From CAYQJS01 sp964417895 (lineage in GTDB: Bacteria; Chloroflexota; UBA6077; SHYK01), in assembly GCA_964417895.1 (NCBI GenBank), contig CAYQJS010000007.1:1-64000 (forward strand): a DNA stretch of 64,000 bases, written 5' to 3'. A program made the position numbers and the translations under genes. The notes beneath the pieces are model-generated. The model ran no database searches. It saw only the letters and a program-made list of their open reading frames with translations, and was not told the DNA's origin. Positions 45,135 to 54,306 of this stretch are shown here, one piece after another. The first letter of the stretch is position 1. Each line of letters starts with the position of its first letter.

Positions 45135-45706
45135 TCATGGAGTTGGTGTTGCTGCGGTAGCTCCTGGTAGTTTGGCCGGGAATTCAAATACGAGGGTCAG
45201 AAGCATCGCCGTGAAAGTAATTAACTGCTCCGCATCCTCTCGCGACGTCAAAGCGATTTCGTGGTTTGCTTCATTGCCCTTGTTGCGTAGGTGATCCACC
45301 CACCCCGTTCCGTTCGGCGGGATATAGCCTGCTTTCGCTAGGAACTCTACATAGTGAACAAAAATTGTCGCCCGGCTTAGCGCCGACAGAAACGGAGATG
45401 TTCATGAGTAGCTTTCGGCAGACAAGGACTGCCGCAGTGAAGCACGACACCTTCATACAGTCGCGTGCTTCTCCATAGAGTTGCTCAATCTCCTCCGGTA
45501 AGTCGCTCACGTTGTCCCCGTAAGCCACCCCTGGAGTCTGCTTCAAGGATGCGTCAAAATACGTTGTCCGGTCGCAGTTAGGGCAGATTACGGTCATTAC
45601 GGCGCCCATTTTGTGATGTCCAGCCCTTATCGCCAGCGACAACGGCCCCGCAATAGCCACAGGTGAATCTCTTAGGGCCTACCTGGGTTGCACTGTTCCA
45701 AGGCAT
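45135..45706 (-). pseudogene. DUF4145 protein gene broken by two single-base frameshifts
   Basis: Reading the minus strand from ATG 45706 (preceded by GGGGGGAA) gives MPWNSATQVGPKRFTCGYCG then VVAGDKGWTSQN. A one-base shift in the CCC/TTTT runs at 45604-45612 then leads to AVMTVICPNCDRTTYFDASL and the DUF4145 core LPEEIEQLYGEARDCMKVSC, FTAAVLVCRKLLM. A second shift in the A5 run at 45360-45364 then leads to FVHYVEFLAKAGYIPPNGTG, WVDHLRNKGNEANHEIALTS and so on to TGA 45135. Removing one base at each run restores 189 residues. DUF4145 occurs in many defence-related and regulatory contexts. Confidence 0.75.
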
Positions 45707-45992
45707 TTCGATTCCCCCCGCAAGATCTGCCGAATGTTATCCACTTCGGCCTAGCCTACCTTGGCTAATGTCTTGTGCATAGCCATTTGATGCAGGGTTC
45801 GTAGGGCGACGCACCCCTCGCCCGCGGGCGCGGGGTGCCGCGCCCCCACCAGACCGACCACCTTCGGCATGGCAACATTCGTAGCATCTGACCCACTGGC
45901 CTTGGCGGCAGGTGGCGTGGGCACCAGATCGTCACTATAGTGCTCTGTGTTGCGCGCGGAAACGCCTCGCACTCGGGAAAGGACGGCGGCGC
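45707..45992. other. Spacer with a GC-rich palindrome and a MITE-like end
   Basis: CTCGCCCGCGGGCGCGGGGT (45817-45836) is a GC-rich palindrome. TCTGACCCACTGG at 45888-45900 matches the right-end sequence of the MITE-like family. No gene is supported here. Confidence 0.4.
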
Positions 45993-47759
45993 ATGACAAT
46001 GGTTGGACCGCACAACCCGCAGCACTCCCATCATCGGGCCATCGCGCCGCTGATCGGCGCGGTGCTGGTGCTCATGGCCTGCGGGCCCTCGGCCCCGCCG
46101 TCGAGTGGCGGAGGTACGGAGCCCAGCGCGCGGGCCGGGTCCAAGACGCTGGTGATGGGGTTCAGAAGCGATCTCAGCGCACTGGTGGCCTACGGTCGGC
46201 CGAGGACCACCAGCACCGAACCCAACGAGCACTGGTTCATCTTCCACGGAAACCTGACGGCGTTCGACGTCAATGGCAATGTCGTGCCCCAGGTGGCCCA
46301 GAAGGTCCCCAGCACCGAGGATGGCGATTGGAAGGTGAACCCTGACGGCACGATGGAGGTCACCTGGAGGATCAAGCCAGGCGCCGTCTGGCACGACGGC
46401 GCTCCCCTGACCGCCCAGGACTACGTGTTCGGCTACGAAGTGGTGATGGACCGTCGGCTGGCGGTCGCGGGTCTCGGGGAAGTGCTCAATGTCTCCAGGG
46501 TGCAGGCGCTCGACGCTCAGACCCTCGTGGTCAGCTGGAAAACCGTATCCACGTGGGCAGGCCACAATGGCGTCTGGGGGATCCCGGCCATCCCACGGCA
46601 CCTCCTCGAGGAGATTTACCGCGGCGGCGACACGCAGGCGTTCGAGAACAGCCCGATTTGGGGATCTCAGTGGGTAGGACTCGGGCCCTACCGGGTGACC
46701 GACGTAGTGGTGGACGTCCAGCTCGAGGCCGAAGCCTTCGACCAGTACATCCTGGGCCGTCCGAAGATCGATAAGCTCGTGTTCCGCATCATCCAGGACC
46801 TCAAGGTCTTGCAGACGAATGTGATGGCGGGCGCCGTGGACGTGGTGACCCCCGGCGCCAGCTTCAAGCCGGAGCACATCCTCGAGCTGCAGCGGGGGTG
46901 GGAGGGGGAGGCCTACACCATTCCCATCCACGGCCGAACCATCTACCTGCAGTGGAGAGACCCCACCGCCGCCTGGGCCCAGGACCGGCGCTTCAGACAA
47001 GCTATGCTCTACTCCCTGGATCGGGCAGATTGGGTAGAGTCCCTGCAATACGGCCTCACCGAGGTCATCCACTACTACGCGGCGGCCACCGATCCCCTCA
47101 GCCGCCTCGCAGACCAGCGAGGGATCGTGAAGTATTCCTACGATCCCGCTCGGGCGGAGCGGCTGTTTGCCGAGACAGGATGGATCCGCGGCCCCGACGG
47201 TCTGCTTCGGAACAGCGCGGGCCAGACGGTTCCCTTCCGCTGCTGCCGCGTAGCGACCGAGCAGGACGCGGCTGACGTTCGGGAGAGTCTTGCCGTCGTC
47301 GACGCATTGAAGCGGGCGGGCATCCGGGCGGAGCACCCGTACCCTGCTGCTCCGCCCGGGCTCTCGGTCGCCGAGGCGCGCCGGTTTGTCACGATCAACC
47401 GAGAGGGGAACGTCAACCCATACCGGTTCAGCGAGCAGGGCTGGTTCGCAACCCTGATCTCGTCAACCATTCCGGCGGAGGAGAACCGGTGGGTTGGCGC
47501 GAACACGGGCGGATGGTCCGACCCGACCTACGATGGGCTGTTCTCCGAAATGACTCGGGCGCTACAGGCCGGCCCCCGGCAGGAGCTGCAATTACGGCTG
47601 CTCAAGGTGATCGCCGAGGAGCTTCCTGTGATTCCCCTGTGGTATGAGCCGCTCGGCGTCGTCCATCGGAAGGGCGTGGAGGGCATGAACCGCAGGCCCC
47701 ACGCGCCGCCCCTCACCCAGATGAGCACCTGGAACATCCACACCTGGGACCTGAAGTAG
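45993..47759 (+). CDS. Family 5 solute-binding lipoprotein
   Basis: This encodes 588 residues from ATG 45993 (AAAGGACGG upstream). Signal with lipobox IGAVLVLMAC. Core WRIKPGAVWHDGAPLTAQDY, GPYRVTDVVVDVQLEAEAFD and FRQAMLYSLDRADWVESL. It ends TWNIHTWDLK. It is closest in style to the protein at 7401 (both have DGDWKVNPDGTMDVTW-like sequence). A possible OCD-like gene follows 31 bases later, so they may be co-transcribed. Confidence 0.88.
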   Translation: MTMVGPHNPQHSHHRAIAPLIGAVLVLMACGPSAPPSSGGGTEPSARAGSKTLVMGFRSDLSALVAYGRPRTTSTEPNEHWFIFHGNLTAFDVNGNVVPQVAQKVPSTEDGDWKVNPDGTMEVTWRIKPGAVWHDGAPLTAQDYVFGYEVVMDRRLAVAGLGEVLNVSRVQALDAQTLVVSWKTVSTWAGHNGVWGIPAIPRHLLEEIYRGGDTQAFENSPIWGSQWVGLGPYRVTDVVVDVQLEAEAFDQYILGRPKIDKLVFRIIQDLKVLQTNVMAGAVDVVTPGASFKPEHILELQRGWEGEAYTIPIHGRTIYLQWRDPTAAWAQDRRFRQAMLYSLDRADWVESLQYGLTEVIHYYAAATDPLSRLADQRGIVKYSYDPARAERLFAETGWIRGPDGLLRNSAGQTVPFRCCRVATEQDAADVRESLAVVDALKRAGIRAEHPYPAAPPGLSVAEARRFVTINREGNVNPYRFSEQGWFATLISSTIPAEENRWVGANTGGWSDPTYDGLFSEMTRALQAGPRQELQLRLLKVIAEELPVIPLWYEPLGVVHRKGVEGMNRRPHAPPLTQMSTWNIHTWDLK

Positions 47760-47790
47760 CCAGCAATTCGACCGCCCGAAAGGTCAGCTC

Positions 47791-48798
47791 ATGGCATTGC
47801 TTCTCAGCTCGGCGGAAGTCGCTGGGCTGGTCAGCCTGTCCGATGCGATTGAGGTCATCGAGGCCGTCGCTCGCGAGGAGGTGGCGGGGACAACGGTCCA
47901 CATGGCGCCCTTTGGAGGCGCGCATGCCCGGCCACGAGGGCTACCTCCGGCGAGGAGCAGCAGTCCTGGTGCACGATCCGGCGGCGTTCTCCGAGCCGTG
48001 GGCGGCGGCGCGTTCGGGCTCGGCCGCATCGGCATCCGGGCGGGCGGAGTCTCGCTGGTCTTCGACACCGACGGCCAGGCGTTGCTAGCGATCGTTGGCT
48101 CCGGCTTCTCCAACCTGCGGCTTGCCGCGTCCGTAGCGTTGGCGGCGTGCCACCTGGCTCCTCCGGAGGGGAGGTCGGTCGGCTTGCTCGGCAGCGGCCG
48201 GCTGGCTCTTCCCTTGCTCGAAGGACTCTGTTCAGTACGGCCGATCGAGCGTGTCGCCGTTTACAGTCCGACGCCTGAGCATCGTGAGGCCTTCGCGCGC
48301 CGCGCCACGACTGCTCTCGGCGTCCCCACAATGGCTGTGGATCGAGCGGAGGAAGCAGTCGGCGGGGCGGATATCGTCGCCGTGGCCACCTCGTCGCCTA
48401 AGCCGGTCGTAACGGCGGACCAGATCGCCTCAGTCGCGCACGTCGTCAGCGTAGGCGAGCCACACGAGCTGGATGCGTCGATCTACGTTCGTGCGTCCAA
48501 GATCGTGGCCTCCAGTCGGCAGCTAGAGCTGGAGCTCATCAACCCATCCGGCCAGCATGCTGCTCAACGCCGCGGCCTCGACCCTGTGCCGCTCTGGCAA
48601 CTCCTCGAGCAGGGACGGCTCACAGAAGAGGACATCGTCGAGCTGGGCGAAGTCATCGCCGGTGAGGATGCCGAACCGGGTGGATCGGGCATCACGGTAT
48701 TTCTGGAGTCCCAGGGTGGAGCCGGTGACATTGCCCTTGCCAACCTCGCCTACAAACGGGCCGAAGCGTTGGGGCGAGGATTCGAGTTCCAGTTCTGA
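47791..48798 (+). CDS. Ornithine cyclodeaminase/mu-crystallin family protein
   Basis: This encodes 335 residues from ATG 47791 with AAAGGTC upstream. The N-terminal SLSDAIEVIEAVAREE, the NAD-binding Rossmann motif GLLGSGRLALPLLEG, TSSPKPVVTADQIA and the C-terminal AGDIALANLAYKRAEALG are typical. Residues about 45-80 are low in similarity to the family and Arg/Ser rich; the +1 frame there (47926-48030) reads RMPGHEGYLRRGAAVL, which is family-like. Two compensating frameshifts or sequence errors are therefore likely. The expected activity is an imine reductase/cyclodeaminase or dehydrogenase. Confidence 0.78.
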   Translation: MALLLSSAEVAGLVSLSDAIEVIEAVAREEVAGTTVHMAPFGGAHARPRGLPPARSSSPGARSGGVLRAVGGGAFGLGRIGIRAGGVSLVFDTDGQALLAIVGSGFSNLRLAASVALAACHLAPPEGRSVGLLGSGRLALPLLEGLCSVRPIERVAVYSPTPEHREAFARRATTALGVPTMAVDRAEEAVGGADIVAVATSSPKPVVTADQIASVAHVVSVGEPHELDASIYVRASKIVASSRQLELELINPSGQHAAQRRGLDPVPLWQLLEQGRLTEEDIVELGEVIAGEDAEPGGSGITVFLESQGGAGDIALANLAYKRAEALGRGFEFQF

Positions 48799-49144
48799 CC
48801 TGTCGTGGAAGGTTCCTCGCGCCGCGGGCAGGTGAATCTGTCATGCTGAGTTGTTACACGCCGGTGGCGCACCAGGGACAGATGAAACTGTCATACTGAG
48901 CCGCAGGCGAAGCATCTGGGGTCGGAATCGCGTTGCGAGCCTCCACCCATCCTGTCGGCGCCCCCAGACCCTTCGCTGGCGCTCAGGGTGACAGTTCTAA
49001 GCAGCCGCAGGCGAAGCATCTCCCGGGAGACCCTTCGCTGGCGCTCAGGGTGACAGTTCTCAGCAGCCGAACGCGAAGCACCTCCTGGGAGACCCCTTCG
49101 GCAAGCTCAGGGCAGGCTCTTCGCTTCGTTCGGGATGACAACTC
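48799..49144. repeat. Array of dispersed palindromes (CTGTCATRCTGAG...CTCAGGGTGACAG)
   Basis: At least three units are arranged around 48836-49142: GAATCTGTCATGCTGAGTTG, GAAACTGTCATACTGAGCCG, and CTTCGCTGGCGCTCAGGGTG repeated twice with GAAGCATCTCCCGGGAGACC between. The final unit is AGACCCCTTCGGCAAGCTCAG, mixing in the GACAAGCTCA family. No gene is present. Confidence 0.75.
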
Positions 49145-50857
49145 TCAGCGCGAGATATCCCACTGGTGGATGTTCCACGAGATCTCGCAGTCGCCGCTCT
49201 GGCAAGCGGCGTTGACCGGCTGGATCCCGCTGACCCCTCGCGCGGCAGCGGATGCGCCGGCGTCGATGTAGTACGGGAAGTACGCCACGGCGCGGCTGAT
49301 GATATTGATGATCTCCCCTTCTACGTTCCAGGCTTCCCGCTGGTCGATGGTCGCGACCAGCTTCTCGAGCAGACGATCAGTCTCGGGGTCGGAGTAGGAG
49401 CCCCAGTTCAGGCCGCCAAATCGGTTGGCCTGGGTGGGGATGTTCCGACTATGGAAACGGCCGTCTATGAATGAGAGGCTGACCGCGTTTCCCGTGGGCT
49501 GGACGGCGGGGAATGACGCTCGGAACTCGAGATCGTTGCTCAGCGCCGCCGGCCGCTCGAAGAGGGTTACGTCCATCCCCAGCCTCTGCCAGTAGTCCCG
49601 CACGATGGCGGCCGAGGCATCAGCCCCCCAGTACTCGAAGGCGAAAGGCTGCCCCGCGCCGTCGCGCAGCCGCCCGTCAGCGCTCCGAGCCCACCCCGCA
49701 TCGCCGAGGAGCCGCAGCGCCTCGGTCGAGTTATAGGGGTACGCGGCGACCTTGTCCTTCAGGGCTTCGTACTTCGGACTGCGTTTGAAGAGCCAGCTAT
49801 CCGCGACGTTGCCCCGCTCGCCGCTTACGACGCTCGCCAGTTCCTCCCGGTCCAGTCCATGGAGCATGGCCTGCCGCTGTCTGACCTTGTCGGGCCCCCC
49901 GAAGATGGGATTGGCCTGCTTGATCACCGCCAGCTGCAAACGCCCCACGTTGTGCTGTATGAGCTGGCCGCGGCCTTGTGTGACGGCGTGCTCGGTGAAG
50001 GTCGCGCGCTGTTCCAGGTCGGTGCTGTAGAGGAAGTCGCCCTCGCCAGCGAGCATCGCGGCCAGACGCGCATTGGCGTCGAGGATGAAGCGCACGTCGA
50101 TCCGATCGATTTTGGGCCGGCCTCCGTACCAGCTGTCATTCGCCTCGAGAACTATCGAGCTTCCCGGAGACCACGATACCAGCCGATACGGACCGAGTCC
50201 GACGAACTCGCGGTTGAACCACGGGTGGCCCCCGAACTCGGGCTTGCGATTCTCGAAGGCATCGACGAGGCTCGAGTGCCAGGTGGGGAACGGATCCAGA
50301 TCGAACGGCTGAAGGCGATCAGCAAACGCGTAGAGGCCACGCCAGTGAAACACCAGCGTCGAATCGTCCGGTGTTTCTATCCGATCGATGAGGGCGGCCG
50401 TCGAGCGCTTGTTAAACGGGACGCCCGGATCGCGCGCGACTTTCCAGCCGAAGACGTAATCTGCCGGCCGGAACGGCTCCCCGTTGTGCCACCTGGCGTC
50501 TGAGCGGAGGCGCCAGGTAGTCTCCATCGTTCCATCGGGGTCAATGCGCCAGGAGCCGGTTTCTCTCGACGGCACTCCCGTGGCCAGCCGCGGCACAGGG
50601 TCGCCGTTGTTATCGAGCACAACCAGAAAATCGTGCATCGCTCCATAGAGCATGCGCCAATGGGTAGACGCGGACCCGCCGAAAAGCTCGCTGAAGCCAT
50701 CCGGCTCCAAGTTGAGGATCCACGTGAGCTTATTGGGTGCAGCGGGCTGCGCCCCGGAAGCGCTGCTATGACCTGCGGAGGAGCCGGGCTGCCCGCAGGC
50801 AGCAAGCAGGGAAATGGCGATGAAACCGGAGAGCAGTGGCACGGAACCTCGTCGCAT
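49145..50857 (-). CDS. Family 5 solute-binding lipoprotein
   Basis: This encodes 570 residues from ATG 50857. Signal MRRGSVPLLSGFIAISLLAAC with lipobox LAAC. Core WRLRSDARWHNGEPFRPADY, GPYRLVSWSPGSSIVLEAND and RQAMLHGLDREELASVV. It ends ISWNIHQWDISR. The mature N-terminus begins NKLTWILNLEPDGF and differs from the 'KRIV' start of the 28322/35520/54307 group, so it is likely a separate ligand group. Confidence 0.87.
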   Translation of the reverse strand: MRRGSVPLLSGFIAISLLAACGQPGSSAGHSSASGAQPAAPNKLTWILNLEPDGFSELFGGSASTHWRMLYGAMHDFLVVLDNNGDPVPRLATGVPSRETGSWRIDPDGTMETTWRLRSDARWHNGEPFRPADYVFGWKVARDPGVPFNKRSTAALIDRIETPDDSTLVFHWRGLYAFADRLQPFDLDPFPTWHSSLVDAFENRKPEFGGHPWFNREFVGLGPYRLVSWSPGSSIVLEANDSWYGGRPKIDRIDVRFILDANARLAAMLAGEGDFLYSTDLEQRATFTEHAVTQGRGQLIQHNVGRLQLAVIKQANPIFGGPDKVRQRQAMLHGLDREELASVVSGERGNVADSWLFKRSPKYEALKDKVAAYPYNSTEALRLLGDAGWARSADGRLRDGAGQPFAFEYWGADASAAIVRDYWQRLGMDVTLFERPAALSNDLEFRASFPAVQPTGNAVSLSFIDGRFHSRNIPTQANRFGGLNWGSYSDPETDRLLEKLVATIDQREAWNVEGEIINIISRAVAYFPYYIDAGASAAARGVSGIQPVNAACQSGDCEISWNIHQWDISR

Positions 50858-50923
50858 TTGTCAAGCCCTTTCGAGACGGTCGGTAATGGCCGGCGCTGTC
50901 CCGAGCAACTTGGGAACGGCTTA

Positions 50924-51211
50924 CTAACGGCCTGTTCGTGTCAGATGTTCGTCCATGTAAGCTCGGAGGAGCGCGTTGATCCGCGTTTGATAGCCACGCC
51001 CCTCCCTCTTGAACCAGTCTAATACATCACTGTCCAGGCGCAACGTCAATTGCGTTTTGACATGTGGCTTGAGCCCACGTTGGACGACGGCCTTCGCGAA
51101 CATCTCCGGCGTGATCTCGGGCACGTCCGAGAGATCTATATCCTGGTCTCGCATTGCATCCAAACGGGGAAAATCAGTCTGCGACGCGTTCGAAATAGCT
51201 TCTTTCCTCAT
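50924..51211 (-). CDS. brnA: BrnA-type antitoxin
   Basis: This encodes 95 residues. LDAMRDQDIDLSDVPEITPE, MFAKAVVQRGLKP and the ribbon-helix-helix VKTQLTLRLDSDVLDWFKRE with GYQTRINALLRAYMDEH are diagnostic of BrnA. The gene overlaps brnT by 38 bases. BrnA binds BrnT and represses the operon. Confidence 0.92.
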   Translation of the reverse strand: MRKEAISNASQTDFPRLDAMRDQDIDLSDVPEITPEMFAKAVVQRGLKPHVKTQLTLRLDSDVLDWFKREGRGYQTRINALLRAYMDEHLTRTGR

Positions 51212-51449
51212 AGCGGGTGGCCTTTCTCGCTGAGACGACCCGTATCACGTCGTCGGCTTCGGTGTGAACCACAAGGATTGTCCGACCCCTGAGCAGGCCG
51301 AGCGTGATATAGCGTGTTTCCTCATACTCGAATCGGTCATCGATGAGGGTAAGAAGGTCCGCCTCAAAGATAAACGGTACGTCCGCAAAATCGATGCCGT
51401 GCTTCCGGATGGTGACGCGGCGCTTGGCTTCGTCCCACTCGAACCGCAC
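51174..51449 (-). CDS. brnT: BrnT-type toxin
   Basis: This encodes 91 residues from GTG 51449. MRFEWDEAKRRVTIRKHGID and FADVPFIFEADLLTLIDDRF, then RYITLGLLRGRTILVVHTEA and VIRVVSARKATRYEER are the BrnT pattern, a RelE-like ribonuclease with toxin-first gene order. The active-site residues (Lys, Glu, His, Arg) are all present in these motifs. Confidence 0.93.
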   Translation of the reverse strand: MRFEWDEAKRRVTIRKHGIDFADVPFIFEADLLTLIDDRFEYEETRYITLGLLRGRTILVVHTEADDVIRVVSARKATRYEERSYFERVAD

Positions 51450-51455
51450 GAGAGA

Positions 51456-51484
51456 ATTGTAACTACGATTTGTAGGTATGGCAA
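51456..51484 (-). promoter_or_regulatory. Leaderless promoter of brnTA with inverted repeat
   Basis: On the minus strand TTGCCA (51484-51479), a 17-base spacer and TACAAT (51461-51456) form a strong promoter. GTG of brnT lies six bases after the -10, so the transcript would begin at the start codon. Inverted repeat ACCTAC..GTAGTT lies between -35 and -10 (51461-51477) and could be the BrnA site. Confidence 0.6.
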
Positions 51485-51856
51485 GGCGTCGGTGGCAGCT
51501 GAGCGCCTATGGCGCGCGGAGGCCACCTGGCCAGACGCCGCTACTCGAACACGGAGGGGTAGCCGTGCTCGAAGCGCCAACCAGGCGAGCTCCTCACGCA
51601 GCCAGGGCCGCGCAGACGCCGGTGGCCGTCGTGCGACAACCCAGGCCGGCATCGAACTCGGCGCCAGTCACATTAAGGCGCCAAGGCGAACGCGCTGAGG
51701 ATGATTAGAGCGAGGAACTGCTCCAATTTCTGGACGCGTAATTCTCGGCCATGCCCGGCTCGACTGGAGCCATCTTACACGCTGGTTGTGAACTCCTCAT
51801 CCTCGGTCTGCGAGTAGAATCCGTCGGCACGAATGGCTGAAAAGGGGCACAGACAC
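51485..51856. other. Spacer without recognisable gene
   Basis: No coding sequence or strong repeat is apparent. TAGAAT at 51815-51820 is a possible -10 for the downstream binding-protein gene. Confidence 0.35.
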
Positions 51857-52792
51857 ATGGACCGAGTCGAGTTTGCGCGCTACTCAGGTGAGACCGCCAA
51901 GATCATCTTTGCTCCGCTGTTCATTGGCCTGGGCCGGGGGTACTTCGAAGAAGCCGGCATCGAAGTCATTGACCTCGACATTCGGCAGCAGCCATGGGAA
52001 ACAGTGGCCGCCCACAAGGCAGACTGCGGGGCAGGAAACGTGGACTATGTGGTGAATCCCCGATGGGCCGGACGGATGAAGGCGGTCCTGGTCCACGAGC
52101 AGTTTCGCCTGGGGCACGGGCTGACGTCGCTCCTGGCTCGTAGCGAGCTGGTGCGGAGCGGAGAGCTGACGGGCGACTATGCGAGCCTCAAGGGGAAAAC
52201 CATAGCGCTGCCGCTAGAACGTGGCGACGACTACCTGGCGTACTACGGGGCGCTCAAGCAGGGGGGGCTGACCATCGACGACGTGACCATTGCCCCGACC
52301 GGGCACGGCGCTTCCGAGGACGCTGAAGAAGTCGACGTGCGCATTGGCCGCCGACCGCGCGGTGTGGCCGGACAGGTTGCCAGCGGAAAGTTTGTCCGCT
52401 GGAAGCAGGGCGACGAGGTGCACCTGAATTGCCAGGCGCGCTACTTCCTCTTTTCGAACCCGTTCCTGCAGGAGCGGCCCGAAGTGGGCACCCGCTTTCT
52501 CACCGCTTACCTGCGGGGCGCCCGCGACTACTGCGACGCGTTCGACAAGGGCCTGGGCAGGCGAGAGATGATCGACCTGTTGGGGCGTGAAACCGGCGAG
52601 TCCGCGGAGTTGCTCGACTCGATGAAGCCGCTCGGATTCAGCCCGAACGGATTAGTGGACTTCGACCGGCTGGCCATCGAGCTGGATCTGATGCGCGACC
52701 AAGGCCTCGTGCCACCGGCAACCACGGCGAACGACGCCGTCGACATGCGCTTCGCTGAGGCGGCCGTCGAGCGCCTGGGCGTTTACAGCTAG
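51857..52792 (+). CDS. NMT1/SsuA-like ABC substrate-binding protein without signal peptide
   Basis: This encodes 311 residues from ATG 51857, chosen because AAAAGGGG lies just upstream; ATG 51833 is also in frame. FARYSGETAKIIFAPLFIGL, GYFEEAGIEVIDLDI, SLKGKTIALPLERGDDYLAY and FLTAYLRGARDYCDAF fit the periplasmic-binding-like II fold of NMT1/THI5 or SsuA proteins. No signal sequence is visible, unusual for a binding protein, so it may be cytoplasmic or act as an enzyme or sensor. A related protein is at 56108. Confidence 0.75.
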   Translation: MDRVEFARYSGETAKIIFAPLFIGLGRGYFEEAGIEVIDLDIRQQPWETVAAHKADCGAGNVDYVVNPRWAGRMKAVLVHEQFRLGHGLTSLLARSELVRSGELTGDYASLKGKTIALPLERGDDYLAYYGALKQGGLTIDDVTIAPTGHGASEDAEEVDVRIGRRPRGVAGQVASGKFVRWKQGDEVHLNCQARYFLFSNPFLQERPEVGTRFLTAYLRGARDYCDAFDKGLGRREMIDLLGRETGESAELLDSMKPLGFSPNGLVDFDRLAIELDLMRDQGLVPPATTANDAVDMRFAEAAVERLGVYS

Positions 52793-52954
52793 CGGGTCAC
52801 TTCCTGCGGACGTAGCCTTTCGTCCGGTAGGGGAGGGGCTCGTCCCCTCCCGCCCGGCGAGCGCACACAGAGATCCACGGCGGGGGACAAGCCCCCGCCC
52901 TACCGAACGACAGAACCGACGCATTGGCGATATCCATGAGAAGTGACCCACTAG
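52790..52954. mobile_element. MITE-like element, full copy with good inverted ends
   Basis: Left end TAGCGGGTCACTTCC (52790-52804) and right end GAGAAGTGACCCACTA (52938-52953) are 13-15 bp inverted repeats. The interior holds CCGGTAGGGGAGGGGCTCGT and GGGGGACAAGCCCCCGCCCT blocks. The reverse complement matches 10064-10229 over nearly its full length. The left end includes the stop codon of the preceding gene. Confidence 0.75.
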
Positions 52955-53017
52955 CGGAGATGCCCTTCATTCTTATGTCGTCACGGGGCTTCGGCCGGCC
53001 CCGAACCCATGACAACC

Positions 53018-53190
53018 GCTCATGGTGAGCCTGTCGAACCATGAGCCCAACGTTGCGCGATCCGGGCCCGTCCTTCGACAGGCTCAGGACGAGCGGTAGT
53101 CTCGTGGGAACCGCAGGCGAAGCATCTCCCGGGAGACCCCTTCGGCAAGCTCAGGGCAGGCTCTTCGCTGCGCCCAGGGTGACAGTGCGG
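53018..53190. repeat. GACAAGCTCA and CTCAGGGTGACA repeat families, side by side
   Basis: GGTGAGCCTGTCGAACCATGAGC (53026-53048) and CCTTCGACAGGCTCAGGACG (53072-53091) form one hairpin. CGAAGCATCTCCCGGGAGAC and CGCAGCGAAGAG-type arms (53118-53190) form another, ending GCCCAGGGTGACAG. No gene lies between 52955 and 53269. Confidence 0.7.
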
Positions 53191-53269
53191 GGAGCAGCCG
53201 ATGGCGAATCCATAGTAAGCTTGCGGGCGTATCCGACAAAGGCCCAGCTCGCGCACGAGGAGTTGATCG

Positions 53270-53671
53270 ATGGCGCAGATCAATACCTTCGACCACTGCG
53301 GGTTCAGCGTGCAGGACATCCCGCGGGCCTGGCGTTTCTACGACAAGATTCTCGGCGGGAAGCCGCTCCACATCTCCAACCTCAACCACAAGGTCTACGA
53401 GGGATGGCCCGTCATTTCTTTTGTTGAGATGGGCGGCCACCGCTTCGAGCTCTGCCTGGCCCAGGAGCTGCTGCCTGAGGCGCAAACGGGCTTCCCCCGG
53501 ATTGGCTTCGCCGTTACGGAAGAGAACCTCCGAAAGCTGGTGACCGAGCTCGACCAGGCGGATATCGCGTACGAGGGACCGATCACCTACCCCGATCCGA
53601 TCCCCCTGAAGGAGACGATTCGTGTTCGGGATCCCGAAGGCAACCTCCTCGAGTTCTCGACCCGGCGGTAG
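53270..53671 (+). CDS. VOC-family protein
   Basis: This encodes 133 residues from ATG 53270 with GAGGAG upstream. INTFDHCGFSVQDIPRAWRF, YDKILGGKPLHI, and IRVRDPEGNLLEFSTRR show a single VOC fold with a likely metal site (His in DHCGF, Glu in LLEF). It precedes a second VOC gene by 18 bases; the two may form a heterodimer or successive steps. Confidence 0.85.
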   Translation: MAQINTFDHCGFSVQDIPRAWRFYDKILGGKPLHISNLNHKVYEGWPVISFVEMGGHRFELCLAQELLPEAQTGFPRIGFAVTEENLRKLVTELDQADIAYEGPITYPDPIPLKETIRVRDPEGNLLEFSTRR

Positions 53672-53689
53672 TTGGGAGGGGCGGAAGCG

Positions 53690-54139
53690 ATGATCAGCTA
53701 CGAAGACATCAGCCACGTCGGTCTCGAAGTCACGGACATCCAGCAGGCAGAGCGCTTCTACACGGAGGCCCTGGGGATGAGGCTCCTCCACCGCGACCAG
53801 GGCGAGCTGGGCAAAGGTCGGCTGGTTCTCCAGAACAAGAGCGGCCAGCTACTCTTCCTCGAGCACGTGGACGAGCTTTCTCCCCGGTCCCGCTTCTGCG
53901 GGCCAGACGAAACGAACGTGCCCGATCCTGAGGGCGCCCCGCGCTACAAAGGCTCGCACCTCGCCGTGAGCGTCGGCTCGGTCGAGGAGTACGACGAGAT
54001 CTTCCCCAAGCTCGAAGAGTACGGGTGCTACCTGGAGGGGGACCTGCCGGGCCGCCAGCAGCCCGCGGGGAACAAGACCGTGTACTTCTACGACCCGGCA
54101 GGGAACCGTTTGCAGCTGATCATCCTCCCCGGAGCTTGA
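53690..54139 (+). CDS. VOC-family protein
   Basis: This encodes 149 residues from ATG 53690 (GGGAGG upstream). ISYEDISHVGLEVTDIQQAE, RFYTEALGMRLLHR and YFYDPAGNRLQLIILPG are classic VOC motifs (His in SHVGLEV, Gln in LQLI). It follows the other VOC gene closely in one operon. Substrate unknown. Confidence 0.87.
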   Translation: MISYEDISHVGLEVTDIQQAERFYTEALGMRLLHRDQGELGKGRLVLQNKSGQLLFLEHVDELSPRSRFCGPDETNVPDPEGAPRYKGSHLAVSVGSVEEYDEIFPKLEEYGCYLEGDLPGRQQPAGNKTVYFYDPAGNRLQLIILPGA

Positions 54140-54202
54140 ACATCAGAATTGTCCATGTCGCCTCTCGACACCACGGAAGGATGAAGGCGGCGTCGGGAGG
54201 GA

Positions 54203-54277
54203 CGCCCTCACCCTAACCCCTTCGACAGGCTCAGGGCAGGCTTCCTCCCAGAGGGCGAGGGGATTTTCAGAACAATT
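54203..54277. repeat. Palindrome interrupted by a GACAGGCTCA-family insert
   Basis: CCCTCACCCTAACCC then an insert CTTCGACAGGCTCAGGGCAG GCTT, then CCTCCCAGAGGGCGAGGGGA TTTTCAGAACAAT. The outer parts match 33917-33970, which has no insert. It ends about 30 bases before the lipoprotein start. Confidence 0.7.
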
Positions 54278-54306
54278 ATCGATCGCGGATGGGAGGACGT
54301 AAGGAA

